Shown: positions 1 to 10,750, counted from the stretch's first letter. The stretch is 64,000 bases of DNA from Hypomyces perniciosus (GCA_008477525.1 SPDT01000008.1:434001-498000), one strand, 5' to 3'. Notes: generated by a model from the sequence alone, not told the origin. Program-made: numbers and translations.

Positions 1-1458
1 CACGCAGCTTGGATTGAGTGACGTGATGGTCAATGGTGAACTCCGACAGTCATGCTCTCGTATTCATTAATTAAACCACTGCGCTGAGAGGGTCGGAAGC
101 ATGAAGCCCTTCTTCCTTTGAGACGGGCGGCGGTTTGCTCGGGCCGTTTCGTAATGCACGAGGAGTTGGGGTAGTATGATGCGTGTCTTCAACCCTTTTT
201 AGGGATATCGGGGAAAAGATCTATCCCTCTGCCTTCAGCTACAAAGCAGATATACAATTCAGCCCATTCAACACCCCCTTCAGCGCATGCATGGCAGAAA
301 TATCCTCAGGAATTCTCCTCACCCTCGTCGTCGTCATCGCCTCATCCTTTGGAATCCGTATCCAAAAATACGAAGTAGTAGTACTACTACTACACACGAT
401 AGTGCCCGTAAATAAATAGTCACTAGTGTTGCTAGGGCCAGCAGCTTGCAGGGATAGGAATGACGCCCTCTCCAGCATCCAGATTCAGTCCCCATCCCCA
501 CGACTTTGATCCTCCGCGTTCGCTGTCATAACCACTACGAGTATGACTTGCATGGTCCGAGACCAATGGTTTCTGGTTTATGCCTCCTGGCGTGCCTCTA
601 TGGTCGTTGGCGGATCAACCCTTGTGAACCAGTGAGCCCAGCTTATGCAACAATGGATGCACCCCACAAAGCACAAAGGCCAAAGTGCTGTACTCCGTAC
701 TCCGTACTCGTAGTAGCATTATTACTCCGTCGAACCTAAGGAAACACATGATGTGAAAGGGAATGCTTTGGGGATCACAACCTATGCCATCGCCTCATTC
801 TTCCTACTATTAGTACCTATTACTACTAGTAGTACTTCGTAGCACTTCGTACTCCCGATAATTTATGATTATTAGCCATACGAGGACTTCGTGTATGTAT
901 CGTATTATTATTATTACCATTAAATCCTTCGATCCTCCTGGGGTTTTTTTCTTTCTCCCTCGCCAAAAGCTTCAGAGTGATTCCCCTACTACGTAACTCA
1001 TCGGAGTAATGTTATCAAATCTTGTGGCCCTTTTCGGAGTAATAGACTCTTGCCTACTGGGCATCTCCCGTATTCTCTCCTCATAACCCAATCCGGCGAC
1101 CAAACAGATGACAAATGCCAAGCATCACCACCAGTGCCCCCCTGTCTTGTCCGGCCCCCAGTACTCCGTAATCCCCGGCCTTTCGCCCCTTGAGATGGCT
1201 TCTTCGACTGAGGGCTATTAATTGGGAGCCGGTAGAAGCAGCATTTGGCATTTAGCATTTAGCATGATGCGAGCCGAAGAAGAGTGCCCCGTGCGTGATC
1301 CGGCCTCCGTGTTCCATCCGAAGGTCTTCCTTCATATTGGGATCCGTATATATTCCGGTCTTAGAGTACCTAGTAGTACTACTGCGGAGTACACTTCTCA
1401 TCGCATCGCATCACAAACGGTCCGGTATGAGAGCCTGGTTCCTGACAATGGTCCTACT

Positions 1459-1489
<31 letters not shown>
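1459..1489. repeat. (TAC)n microsatellite
   Basis: About ten consecutive TAC units are read directly. Similar TAC/TAG tracts recur near 2192-2213, 31485-31498, 31570, 31779-31803 and 32623-32642, always outside the gene models. Confidence 0.9.
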
Positions 1490-1490
<1 letters not shown>

Positions 1491-2191
1491 TCATATCAAC
1501 TTGAGTGCATTGATAGGGATGCTGCAATTTGTAATCGGCCAATATTGATCCTCTGCATGACAAACTCACTCAGTGCGGGCAAAAAGTTGTCGGAGATGCC
1601 GACGAATTAGCTTCGTAAATTAACCTGGCCTCCCCGGACATACAGAGAGAGAGCATGCAGACTGGGTTGAATCCCGTCACCAAGACCTTGGCCGCAGATA
1701 TCGTCCACCGGCAGCCAGACCATTGCGCCCACAAAGGGTCCAAGTCACAGGTCCCCTTTTGGCCTGCAGCTCTTAGTAGCAGTATCTCCATAGGCGCTGG
1801 GGTCTAGCTGGCCTCGGCAATTCGAACGCCATTCCCGTCATGCGTCGGCTGGCTGTTGCGTCCTCACCATACTTGGACTCTGACATATGAAGCACATACA
1901 AGCGGTACTCATCCATACCTAATGCAAAATACTACTTAGAATTACCGTTAGATGTTTGTTCATATTGCCAGCCCTTCTGGCACATTGGTTTTTGAATCGT
2001 AGATGTAAATGTGAGAACAAAGCAGAGTGGTTGGCCGAATTTCCCGTTCCATACCTGCGTGCTTGGCTGTTATCTTGATCACCCACCAGAGAATGGGCTT
2101 TGACCTGTCACATGTTGATCTGTGCTTGCAAGTTGCTGGTTCTAGAATGTAGGTAGATGTGGATATCCTGGTCTCGATTCTTGGGTACTGT

Positions 2192-2213
2192 TAGTAGTAG
2201 TAGTAGTAGTAGT
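2192..2213. repeat. (TAG)n microsatellite
   Basis: Seven consecutive TAG units are read directly, followed by a TACTAATAC stretch. Confidence 0.85.
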
Positions 2214-2841
2214 ACTAATACTAAGGTATTACTAGTTTCCGTAAACTTCATAGGGTCTATTGATCCAACCAGTACCTATCTTACTGGTAGTATCTGTTCC
2301 TTGCTAGCGGCTCTATGCCCACTAACTACTACCTGCTTGGTAGCAGTACTATCGAACGGTGAACCTGCATGCTGATGCAGGATACTAATACTACTATTAC
2401 CTACAGGATAAATAGGTATCTGGGCTGCCGAATCCCGGCTCGGCCATGAGTTCTGCCGAACCTCCTCCACTCCCATGTCTCTACCCAGTGCCGATGCATT
2501 ACCTTGGACCCATGTTTCTATATACTACTAAATCCAAATGATCCTCTCTCTTCCATCCTTGTTGATAACGAGCATTGAAGAAAAAAAGACGGGGTATTGC
2601 GAATTCATTGCCGTCCCCGCTTCTAGTGCTCCGTGCGCTTTGCTTCTAGACTCCTACGAGTAGGTAGGTAGAAGAGAGGAGAGAGGGAGAGATATCAATA
2701 TCACCTGTTGTTGTTGGCTGCCTTGCTTCGTACATATATCGCCTCCCCTCTTTTCTTCTCGCCTCTTCTGGTTTGCATCGCATTACTATCCGCAGACAAG
2801 GCGTGATTCGTTTGCGACAAGCCACCCGGGAGTTCTGAGCG

Positions 2842-2869
2842 GACAGACAGACAGACAGACAGACAGACA
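2842..2869. repeat. (GACA)n microsatellite
   Basis: Seven tandem GACA units lie about 95 bases upstream of the ATG of the Zn2Cys6 gene, so they are probably in its 5' UTR or core promoter. A second imperfect GACA tract lies near 31500-31525. Confidence 0.9.
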
Positions 2870-2963
2870 GGACAGGCTTGGAGAATCGATTACGGGTGCC
2901 ATCGACGACAGTGTCTTCAAGATCCTGCCCCGCTGACGCAGGAGGGCCGCAAGCAACGGCGGC

Positions 2964-5403
2964 ATGGAGATTCAATTCACCGTCGCGATCAACAAAAACA
3001 ACAAGAAGAAGTCCGCCGAGTGAGTGACGCCGCCGTCATCTCCCGTTGCTCGTGGCGCATGGCCCTGCCATCACGAGTACCAGGACTCCATATAATACCT
3101 ACCTACCTAGTAGTATCTGTGCTGACGGCTTATCATCCATGGACGAACTATAGCCCCTCTCAGTCCTCGTCATCTTCCGCCCCATCAAGAGGGGGCCGAG
3201 GCGGCACACATCGCTTTGCTCTCGATACGCGGACAAGACACACGCGGCGCAGTTCGACCCGCGCTCGGACTGGCTGCAGCACATGTAAGTGAACAACAGC
3301 AGTGTCATATCAAGTCCAGTTTAGCTGACCTGGTCATGTTCGCGCAGGCAAGTAAGTCGCCCGATAATACGGCCCGACCTCCAGCAAAGACCGTTATGCG
3401 CTTTCGGCGCGGGTTCGTTCGATTAACACCTGTCTCTTTTCTCCGTCTCTAGGAAACGCCATGTCAAATGCGACGAGACTCGGCCAGCATGTCTCAACTG
3501 CATCAAATGGCGAGGCTACTGTGATGCCTATGCAGATACTACTAATGCCGATACTAATACTACCTCGTCCCAATCCTCAAGCTCGACACCCTCCAATGCT
3601 AAGCTTATCCACACCAAGAAAGCACCCCTGATACTCACCGAGCCCGCCGTCATCACCATCCGATTCGCCAGTGACGATCAGCGACTGTACTTTGACGAAT
3701 GGTCTACCCTATCCGTCAACTTTCTTGGCGGTGTTCTCAACCAGACTCGCCTTTGGACGGCAACCATGCCCCAGGTGACTCTAGAGGAATCACCCCTTCG
3801 TTATGGTGCCATGGCCGTCGGGGCCCTGCGAAAGGCCTATGAGCTGGAGGGCCCAGTCGCGGAGCCCACCACCAGCAACAAGCACTATCTAAACGCCATA
3901 GCATACTACTGCGAAGCCCTTCGCATGCAAGCCAAGGCCAAGCCCACCAGGGAGGGTCTGAGAACGGCTCTCCTCTCGTCGTTGCTTTTCATATGCTTCG
4001 AGACTCAGCGGGGGAACACACCAGCAGCCCTCAAGCATATCACGCATGGCTTCAGTATGTTGAACGAGCTCGCCAACTGCACCGACAAGGCACCCGGTCT
4101 CGTCAGAATTGCCCCTGCGCCACCTGCCCTCGTTCAGGATATTCTAGACTGCTATAAACCCCTGGAATTGCAGTCGAGATCCTATATGGGATCATTCAAG
4201 AGATTCTTCGTTCCCCCGAAACCAGGAGGTGAAGAACAGCAGCAGCAACAACAACAACCACAACCCAGCCCCCAACAGCTGGCGTCGCCAACCGCAAGCT
4301 CACCTTCTCCTCCCGGCCAGAGTCCTCCCGGTCAGCCAGGAACACCGCGGCAAGCTTCTCCCCCCCAATTTGGTTCCCAAACTACCGGCTTACCGAGCCC
4401 GCCGAGCCAAGGAAATCCCCAAAGCCAAGGCGGCCAGTCCCCTCCTCAAGCACCACCTAGAAAACCCCCTGGAATCGCGCCATTCACCAAGAACTCGCCG
4501 TACTTTCGACCCAAGTTGATGACCATCACCAAGTTGGAGGACATGCCGGCCGCTTTCAGGTCTTGGGAGGAAATGTATGGCTACTGGGTGCTGGTTCAAC
4601 GGCAGATGGTCCAGCACTTGCCCATGATAAACATGATGTCATCTAGACTTGCGCTGCGCAAGGTGACCGGCGATGCCGAGCTCGAGATGAAACTAACAAG
4701 CATCAACAAAAATCCTGCGATATCCAAATTCATTGCCGAGTCCAGATATTGGCTACAGCGATGGAGCGAGGCATCTCAGCCCCTGTACCTGCCTGCCATC
4801 AGCCAGACCAACAACCAGCGGCTCCTCCTCCAAGCCATGAGCATACGCATCGACTACCTGATCCTCTACATCTACACCACTGTCCCCCGCTTCTCCAGCC
4901 TCATCACGGTCAAGGGTCTAACTCCGCAGTACCGGGAGCTCAATATCCTGACCGAGAGATTACTGCAATCCCGTCCAAATTGTGGCTTTTCCATGGACGC
5001 CGGCTGGACATGGCCTCTCTTCGTGGCTGCAATGGGCTGTCGAGACCCTGTGGTTAGGGCAGAATCCATCCGCATTCTGGGGCAGTACCCCATGCGCAAC
5101 GCGCTGCGCGATAGCCGTGTATTCCGAGCCATTGCCCTGAAGAACGAAGAAACGGAAGTCGTGAACATGGCCGAAGCCGGGGGCGACCAAAACCAACAGT
5201 GGCTACAAATAAGGCGCCGTGAATTAGTCTTCGAAAAACTCGGAACCAGCATCATCTTCCGATCCGCACACAAGGACCCCGATACTGGGGAATGGCGTCT
5301 CATCGAGGAAGTGGCTGATGCGAATGTCGGACCGCATGGCCAACTCGTTTGGCAGAGACAGCCAGTTTCAGACTCAGAGTCAATGTTAGCTGGAGTATGT
5401 TGA
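2964..5403 (+). CDS. Zn2Cys6 transcription factor with microexon in the zinc cluster
   Basis: Predicted nuclear fungal regulator of about 713 residues. Proposed exons are 2964-3019, 3154-3284, 3348-3351 (4 nt) and 3453-5403. The lengths sum to 714 codons. Joining them gives a complete C-x2-C-x6-C-x6-C-x2-C-x6-C cluster (CSTCKKRHVKC, then DETRPACLNC and an IKWRGYC end). All introns have GT..AG ends; introns 1 and 2 contain a CTGAC branch site. The long last exon carries motifs usual for the effector half of such regulators (RYGAMAVGAL, LLFICFETQRG). It also has a low-complexity Gln/Pro/Ser insertion beginning with seven Gln, encoded near 4230-4480. An alternative start for exon 2 at 3253 keeps frame and gives 680 residues. 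The target genes cannot be told from sequence. The F-box gene downstream is convergent. Confidence 0.88.
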
Positions 5404-5803
5404 ACAAAGCCCGTTGTTTGCCTTTGGCCATTCCACATATGCTAAGGGACTATTAGATGATTTGAATGTGGCAAGCTGGCTGGATTTTGATGAGCAATCT
5501 TTTCGTCGCGCGCGTCTCATCGGGCATTAGACCATGGATACTAAAATGTACCATATATGGTAACAGCGAAGTAGAAAAGGGCATCTATGGGTTGTATGAA
5601 TGATGGATAGAGGGAGCAATATGCGTGGCAATAGGGTACGATGATGGGTGGCGTTGGGATGTTTATTCTTGAATATAAAGGAGAGCCGTGGGAGCCATGT
5701 GAACACATGTATACATACATCTTTTCCCTTTCCCTACATCTCTTTACCTAAAAGTTCTTGGGCATTGTTCACTCTGCTGACACAAAATAGACCATACAAC
5801 CCT
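5404..5803. other. Convergent 3' intergenic region
   Basis: These 400 bases between the stop codons of the Zn2Cys6 gene and the F-box gene presumably hold both 3' UTRs. I see nothing else in them. Confidence 0.5.
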
Positions 5804-7750
5804 CTAGTTCGCCCCATCTCTACTGTCCCACTTCAAAGCTCTCCCGAAGGGTATCAAAATCTCATTCGTATCCTCCCATGCTCCAGCAAGTTCTACATAG
5901 TGATCAAACTTAAGCCCCCGGGGTGTCGCCTCAGCCACGTCGCCCGCCTCGCTGCCCCCCCAGTCGCTCCAGAATTCGAGGGGGTCATCTCCAAGGGCCT
6001 GTTCCCCATTGCGGTGAGTGAAGAGCCAAGTCCCCGTGGGATAACTTTGCTGGCGGACATCTTGTGCAAGGACTTCCCAGTAGTAGACGTTGCCATCGGA
6101 GGCTTGGGTCCAGTTCCACCTGGGAGCGGAGAGGAGGCGTCTGCGGTGTGATGCTACTTCTGCGGCGTCGTTCCCATGGTTTTCCTCATCCTCATCGTCA
6201 TCACCAGTTTCGTCGGATGAAGATTCAGTCTCAGAAGGTGTTTGTTCGTGAATGTCCTCATAGGTATCGACCTCATCTGCATCCTCCTGTTCCATCTCCC
6301 GCATATCAGCAATGGAATATCCTCGCGGGCTATCACGAGAGTCGAATATTGCCGCCGTCCTCCAGCTGTGTAAATCAAACACGGTATCATGTGTGTAAAT
6401 GCAAGTCTTCTCAGGGTCTCTATGGCGAGAGGGGAGGGGCCATTGACTCTCGCCATTGATGAAGCCAAGCGCCATCTGCTCAGTTATTGGCTGGTAATAG
6501 TCATCCCCAATCCCATGTTCGAACGTGACAACGAAACTCTCTAGCTTCAATTCAGATATCTTCGCCAAGCATTCAAGTGCCTGCCTCTTCATGGGATATA
6601 TGTCAACTCTGAGAATCTTCAGGGACCTGGCCAGTCCTTTGGCTACACGAACCAACGAATCGGTTGAAAAGGGAATGTCGACGAGATGGAGAAGACGCAA
6701 GTTCGGCCACGCTGAGACGGGATCAAAACAGGATTCTGGGAAAATAGTATCAAATATGGCGGACGTCGTAGGGCCTTTTAGCGATTCGCAGCGCTCGAAA
6801 CATAACCGCAGCTCGGTAAGATTCGTGGCAGCTCGGAGGCACGCGGCCAGCCCCGTGAGGTCGTTTTCCACAGTCTCGAGTTGACTGATGCACAGGTCTA
6901 TGCGGTCGAGACACGCAAAACTGTCTTTAAATTCAGGCCCCAATCGAGTGATGAACGAAAAGTGACCTTCGTCTGCGAGATGGAGGCGATTAATTGGTAG
7001 CAGACGTTTGCCTTTGTCTTCTCGCCTCCTGGCTCTATGTGATATGTATGGCATCATGAAGGTACAGAATCCCTCATTCATTTGTGCTCTAGTAGAGCAC
7101 ATGCCACGCTGGAATATCTGGGCTGTCATGGGATAATAAGGACCGATGTATCCAGATGGCATTCGCAACTCGCGCTGGGGATGCATGGGCTTGGAGATGA
7201 AAGTTGTGAGCTTTGGCATGTGATCGAGAGCTACGTAGAACCAACCCATGAAATCGTCGATTGCTTCGGTTCGTGCGTCGGCCTTCGCCTTCTTATTTTC
7301 CAATTCTCTCTCTTCCTGATACTGGACGTGGTCCTCGAACGGCAACCAGAACATGACCCGAGCCTGACTGGTGATGCTGGACAGCTCTTGCTCCATATCC
7401 GCAGCGAATTGTGGGCGATCCCGAGAGTTCGCAGGGGGGGTTTGCTCAATAGCAGAGCGTGGGTTGTGTAGGTGAATGAAGCTGAGTTCATCCTCAGCCA
7501 ACTCATACCAGACAAGAGTCTGAACGGCACACGCGAGATGCGGTCGGATTGCAATGTTCAGGAATGCCTCCCGATCTGAATGGAGCTTGGAGATGCCGAT
7601 CCTGGAGAAGAGGACCTGTGTCGTAGGGCCAGAGAGGCTATGACAGGTAAGCCGGAGCGACCTGAGCTCATGGTGAGAGATGGCATCGCATTCAAAGATG
7701 CGCAGGATGAGCTCTGGTGGGAGGGTTGTGAGATTGGCAGAGTCGGACAT
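5804..7750 (-). CDS. F-box protein
   Basis: Single-exon protein of 648 residues counted from the ATG at 7748-7750. An F-box occupies about residues 7-52 (LTTLPPELILRIFECD, then RSLRLTCHSLS and the LFSRI end). F-box proteins join SCF ubiquitin ligases through Skp1 and choose substrates with the rest of the chain. The middle is leucine-rich (LRLLHLVDIPFSTDSLVRVA), compatible with degenerate LRR-like solenoid structure. A strongly acidic Asp/Glu/Ser tract follows near residues 485-530, then a Trp-rich C-terminus. The frame stays open upstream to 7984, but that extension is low-complexity, so I prefer the start immediately before the F-box. Substrate unknown. Confidence 0.8.
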   Translation of the reverse strand: MSDSANLTTLPPELILRIFECDAISHHELRSLRLTCHSLSGPTTQVLFSRIGISKLHSDREAFLNIAIRPHLACAVQTLVWYELAEDELSFIHLHNPRSAIEQTPPANSRDRPQFAADMEQELSSITSQARVMFWLPFEDHVQYQEERELENKKAKADARTEAIDDFMGWFYVALDHMPKLTTFISKPMHPQRELRMPSGYIGPYYPMTAQIFQRGMCSTRAQMNEGFCTFMMPYISHRARRREDKGKRLLPINRLHLADEGHFSFITRLGPEFKDSFACLDRIDLCISQLETVENDLTGLAACLRAATNLTELRLCFERCESLKGPTTSAIFDTIFPESCFDPVSAWPNLRLLHLVDIPFSTDSLVRVAKGLARSLKILRVDIYPMKRQALECLAKISELKLESFVVTFEHGIGDDYYQPITEQMALGFINGESQWPLPSRHRDPEKTCIYTHDTVFDLHSWRTAAIFDSRDSPRGYSIADMREMEQEDADEVDTYEDIHEQTPSETESSSDETGDDDEDEENHGNDAAEVASHRRRLLSAPRWNWTQASDGNVYYWEVLAQDVRQQSYPTGTWLFTHRNGEQALGDDPLEFWSDWGGSEAGDVAEATPRGLKFDHYVELAGAWEDTNEILIPFGRALKWDSRDGAN

Positions 7751-7768
7751 TTGCCTGCTCCTGTCTGA

Positions 7769-7812
7769 AGGGGCTGAGGAGGCTGAAAGAGGCTGAAAGA
7801 GGCTGAAAGAGG
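7769..7812. repeat. GAGGCTGAAA tandem repeat upstream of the F-box start
   Basis: About four tandem copies of a 10-base GAGGCTGAAA-like unit lie just before the F-box ATG. On the transcribed strand each copy supplies a TTTCAG-type acceptor, so a 5' UTR intron could end at any of several neighbouring positions. Confidence 0.75.
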
Positions 7813-8083
7813 ATAAACGGACGACTTGACTTGAACAAGAGACGAAGGATAATACGAATGGGTGTTTTGGGCAGCACGAAGAAGCGGAGAGAGGATGAAA
7901 CAATGAAGGTGAAGCTTGTGATTTGAGGTTCAGGAAGCCGTGGTGGTTGCCTAGGTAGGGTATGTAGGTGCCTTGTGCTTGCACGGCTATAGCACTCTAC
8001 AGCACCTCTACAGCGCTCCCACAGTGCTATCAGTGCTATCAATTCAGGGACTGGACATTCTGAGATGGACAACCTCGCCATTT

Positions 8084-8122
8084 TGGTCGCCATGCTGGTC
8101 GCCATGCTGGTCGCCATGCTGG
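8084..8122. repeat. 12-bp minisatellite (TGGTCGCCATGC)x3
   Basis: Three perfect tandem 12-base units in the DNA between the F-box start and the first small secreted protein gene. They create spurious ORFs with MATS repeats on the minus strand. Confidence 0.85.
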
Positions 8123-8365
8123 GCTACGAAAAAAGTGTTAAATCGGCCGTTGGATTTTTATTTATTTATTCACAAAAAAATTACTCCATAGAGAATTTGC
8201 TTGTTCCCAGTTGGTATCGAAATAACGAAGATACACTACCCGCGTCTGTGGCCCATCGGCAGAGCTGTTGAGTTGCGAATGGATTAAGATGGTACACACA
8301 CAAAAGAGCGAGTCGCAGACAAATACCACTCTCAATCTTCCGGGTAGGTAAATGTTCAGAGCTTT

Positions 8366-8907
8366 CTACAGGTCCCCTTGCACATAGCTGCATCGCATGG
8401 AGTTGACAATGCCGATATCTGCTTGATCAATAGAATAACGACCGAAGGGGACGCCGCAGTCGTAATCACTTTGATTTGTGTTAGCAACATCCCACCAACT
8501 GTCGAGTTATCTGATGCTCTTACGCGAAAAGCTCCAAATGGGCACCTAGGCCCACCATCACAGAGCGGACAATGTTGCTTATCAGTAGTAGGTTAGCATA
8601 ACACAATCCGTCATAGGTGTGTCAGTAAACAGAGACTTACGGTTTGACATCAAAAACAACGCATTTCCCATCGTTGACAACAGCCTTGGCATCTCCGTCG
8701 GTATTTGGCTGAGTAAAAGCGATGCACTGCATTTTTGTGGCAATTATTAGTTATCTAACAGATTATGAGTGGTATATCTTAACCTACCAACGCTCCTGAC
8801 GAAGAAGGCTGGATAGACTCGGTAGGCTGAAAAAGTTGGCCTTGTGGAACCCTTTGTGCGGCTGCGAAGAAGGCGAGAAGGATAGGGGTGAAAAGAGTAA
8901 GATGCAT
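8366..8907 (-). CDS. Small secreted four-cysteine protein A (effector-like)
   Basis: Four exons on the minus strand: 8788-8907, 8641-8726, 8524-8577 and 8366-8468. They sum to 363 nt, or 120 residues plus stop. The first 17 or so residues form a signal peptide (MHLTLFTPILLAFFAAAQ). The mature chain has exactly four cysteines (positions 41, 62, 91 and 113), suggesting two disulfides. I do not recognise a named family. The neighbour at 9820-10276 is clearly related: it shares the cysteine order, the VRS-x-GA-ELF/Y block, the DC-G motif and the S/T-I/V-DQ block. It also has the same three intron phases (0, 2, 2). Small secreted Cys-rich proteins of this size often act in host or microbe interaction, but that role is inferred only. 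Confidence 0.82.
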
Positions 8908-9819
8908 TTTGTGTCTCTCTGTATCGAACCTAACTTGTGGGTAGTTCAGCGAAGTAAGATGATGTCTGCACAACTAGGAGAAAGCCGTTTGCTTGATCCC
9001 ATCTTTCCGTGAGCAACACCTTCGGTGGACTATATACTACCTAGGTACACCAACTTATCCCTCCGTTGGGCCCTGTTGGGCATGAACATTTGACTCCAGT
9101 CTGCCTTGGCGATTCGACCTTGTTGATGCATGAATCCAATAGGCCCCAACACACGCAGCTTTGAGCCACGTGCAGAATCCATGTGACATATATGGAACAA
9201 TCTGTATGGTGAGTTCTGCCTCGAGAGCCAGCAGAGCCGATATGCCGCAGAACCAGATAGGAAGTCAACCCGTTTAGGAGCTGTACAAAGCTAATATGAT
9301 ATTTAAGTCATAACTAGCAGATACAAAGAAGATATTAAACTAATGGGGTAGACTGAAACGAAGACAATTTTTTTATGTAGTCGAAGGCCCAAGCTGAAGT
9401 GAGTACTTCGTGGTTGATACCGCATAGCCCAAATCGTCACCGTCTATGCAACCTGATTGGTTGGATAGCTTGGTTGATTAAGTGTACACTCCGCAGTACT
9501 ATTTGTAAAGACGAATAATAGAATCTGAAATAAGAGCAAGAGGGCCACGTCAGTGTCATAAGATTCATATTCATGGACATGCATAGAAGAGAGCGAAGGG
9601 ATCTAGGATAGAATACCTCGTGGTCAGTAGTTGGAGCTTCTTAACCGTATTGATCATGAAGGTCTTACTGCCTTTGAGGCCCGAAGACGAATCTTGATCT
9701 CTGTTCCACGCCACGATATGTCTTGAATCCCAATCCAATCAGTTTCCTGACAATGGGGTAAAAGGAACTAAGGATAGTTGTACACCCTTCACATTCTTCC
9801 CCACGTCATATTTCACCTG
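8908..9819. other. Spacer between the two secreted-protein paralogs
   Basis: Promoter side of paralog A and 3' side of paralog B. It contains the conserved upstream block at 9059-9094. The rest is AT-rich, and no further exon of this family was found. Confidence 0.6.
9059..9094 (-). promoter_or_regulatory. Conserved upstream block of secreted protein A
   Basis: A 36-base block containing TGTTGGGCAT and CATTTGAC lies 152 bases upstream of the ATG. It matches 30 of 36 positions of a block at 10438-10473, which lies 162 bases upstream of paralog B. It is either retained promoter homology from the duplication or a shared regulatory element. Confidence 0.6.
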
Positions 9820-10276
9820 TTATGACCTCCAGCATCGGATGCCGCTAACCACGGCGAAGAAGTCTGGTTGATCTACAGTATAACTCTGTGACGGACCGCC
9901 GCAGTCCTCACGACTTTGATAAATATATATTAGCCACATCCGGAGAAAGTGCATGTTCTGCCCATTACTTACTCGTAGAGTTCAATACGAGCGCCAGGAA
10001 TCACTTTTATGGAACGGACGGTGCTACCTGGATTAGTATAGCTAGTCTTGGGAGTACAAACATAGACCTACTATAGAGGTTTTTGGGCGATGCATTGTTG
10101 AGTGATGAAAGCCGAGATAGGGCCATTGAAGTTGGGCTCTGGAAAAACTGCGCACTAAATTGTTTGATAGCAATCAGTTGTCTGATGGATATCCCCTCGT
10201 GCACTGAACTTACCGCCCAAGTTTGCGCAGCTGTAAAGTCGGCGAGAAAGAGAGGGGCGAGAGCAGTGAGAAGCAT
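9820..10276 (-). CDS. Small secreted four-cysteine protein B (paralog of A)
   Basis: Four exons on the minus strand: 10214-10276, 10072-10154, 9973-10023 and 9820-9913. They total 291 nt, or 96 residues plus stop. A signal peptide covers about the first 18 residues (MLLTALAPLFLADFTAAQ). The mature region is short and has four cysteines aligned with those of paralog A. Shared blocks include QCIAQKP versus CIAFTQP, VRSIKVIPGARIELY versus VRSVMVGLGAHLELF, and DCGGP versus DCGVP. All introns have GT..AG ends, and the phases 0, 2, 2 match paralog A. Compared with A, the segment between the signal peptide and the first shared cysteine is about 20 residues shorter. Function unknown; a diverged tandem duplicate. 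Confidence 0.82.
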
Positions 10277-10668
10277 CGTGTTTGAATGTAATATATAAAA
10301 GGACTTGTGTCTATCTTTGTGGTTTGTAAAGATATGATCTAATGAGGACTGAGGTACAGCTGCTGGATAGTTTAGCGATTTGAGAAGACATCTGAGAGCA
10401 TGGCCTTGAGCGAGCCAGCTTTATACGGGCAGTCGATCCATCCGTCGGGCAGTGTTGGGCATCACCATTTGACGAATCCGAGATATCCTAGTCATTCATG
10501 TAAGGCCCCATGATTATCTTGGTACCAAGGAACGAAGGGACATCACCATTGGATTGACCTTGACTTGAACAATACGCTGGCACTGCGATAGAAACATGGA
10601 TTAGAGCAGCTTCTCGGTGAAGCAATCTTATTGTGTACGAGGTGAGTCCCTCTCACCAACAAATCAGA
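10277..10668. other. Promoter region of secreted protein B
   Basis: Contains the duplicated upstream block at 10438-10473 and a TTTATA-like sequence near 10420. No ORF is supported. Confidence 0.5.
10438..10473 (-). promoter_or_regulatory. Conserved upstream block of secreted protein B
   Basis: A 36-base block matching the one upstream of paralog A at 30 of 36 positions, with TGTTGGGCAT and CATTTGAC identical. Its distance from the ATG is nearly the same (162 versus 152 bases). Confidence 0.6.
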
Positions 10669-10750
10669 GCGTAATTGGTTTAGTGGTAAAATTCTCCGTT
10701 GCCATCCGAGCAGCGTCGGGGAGCCCTGGGTTCGATTCCCAGATTACGCA
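10669..10750 (+). tRNA. tRNA-Gly(GCC) with 11-nt intron
   Basis: The acceptor arms GCGTAAT and ATTACGC pair over all 7 bp. The D-arm has the expected GGTTTAGTGGT. The T-arm is CCTGGG-TTCGATT-CCCAG. The anticodon stem CTCCG/CGGGG encloses the loop TTGCCA-T with anticodon GCC. An 11-base insertion (TCCGAGCAGCG) lies after the base 3' of the anticodon, the canonical 37/38 position of nuclear tRNA introns. The mature length of 71 nt is usual for tRNA-Gly. CCA is not encoded, as expected for a eukaryotic gene. Confidence 0.93.

Larger units (their letters stand above)
1..2963. other. Gene-free flank with microsatellites
   Basis: No open reading frame here shows a recognisable domain, good codon structure or convincing exon joins. 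The stretch holds TAC/TAG repeats, a (GACA)n tract, several copies of the TACTCCGTA motif, and the probable promoter and 5' UTR of the Zn2Cys6 gene that starts at 2964. The small ORFs are interrupted and overlap on both strands. Confidence 0.6.

Noticed and set aside
4872..5438. Minus-strand ORF of 188 codons
   Set aside because: Antisense shadow of the Zn2Cys6 regulator's conserved coding frame; no motif of its own.
8084..8122. Reading the 12-bp minisatellite as a coding repeat (MATSMATSMAT)
   Set aside because: The ORF is short, lies upstream of a normal F-box start and has no continuing protein-like sequence.
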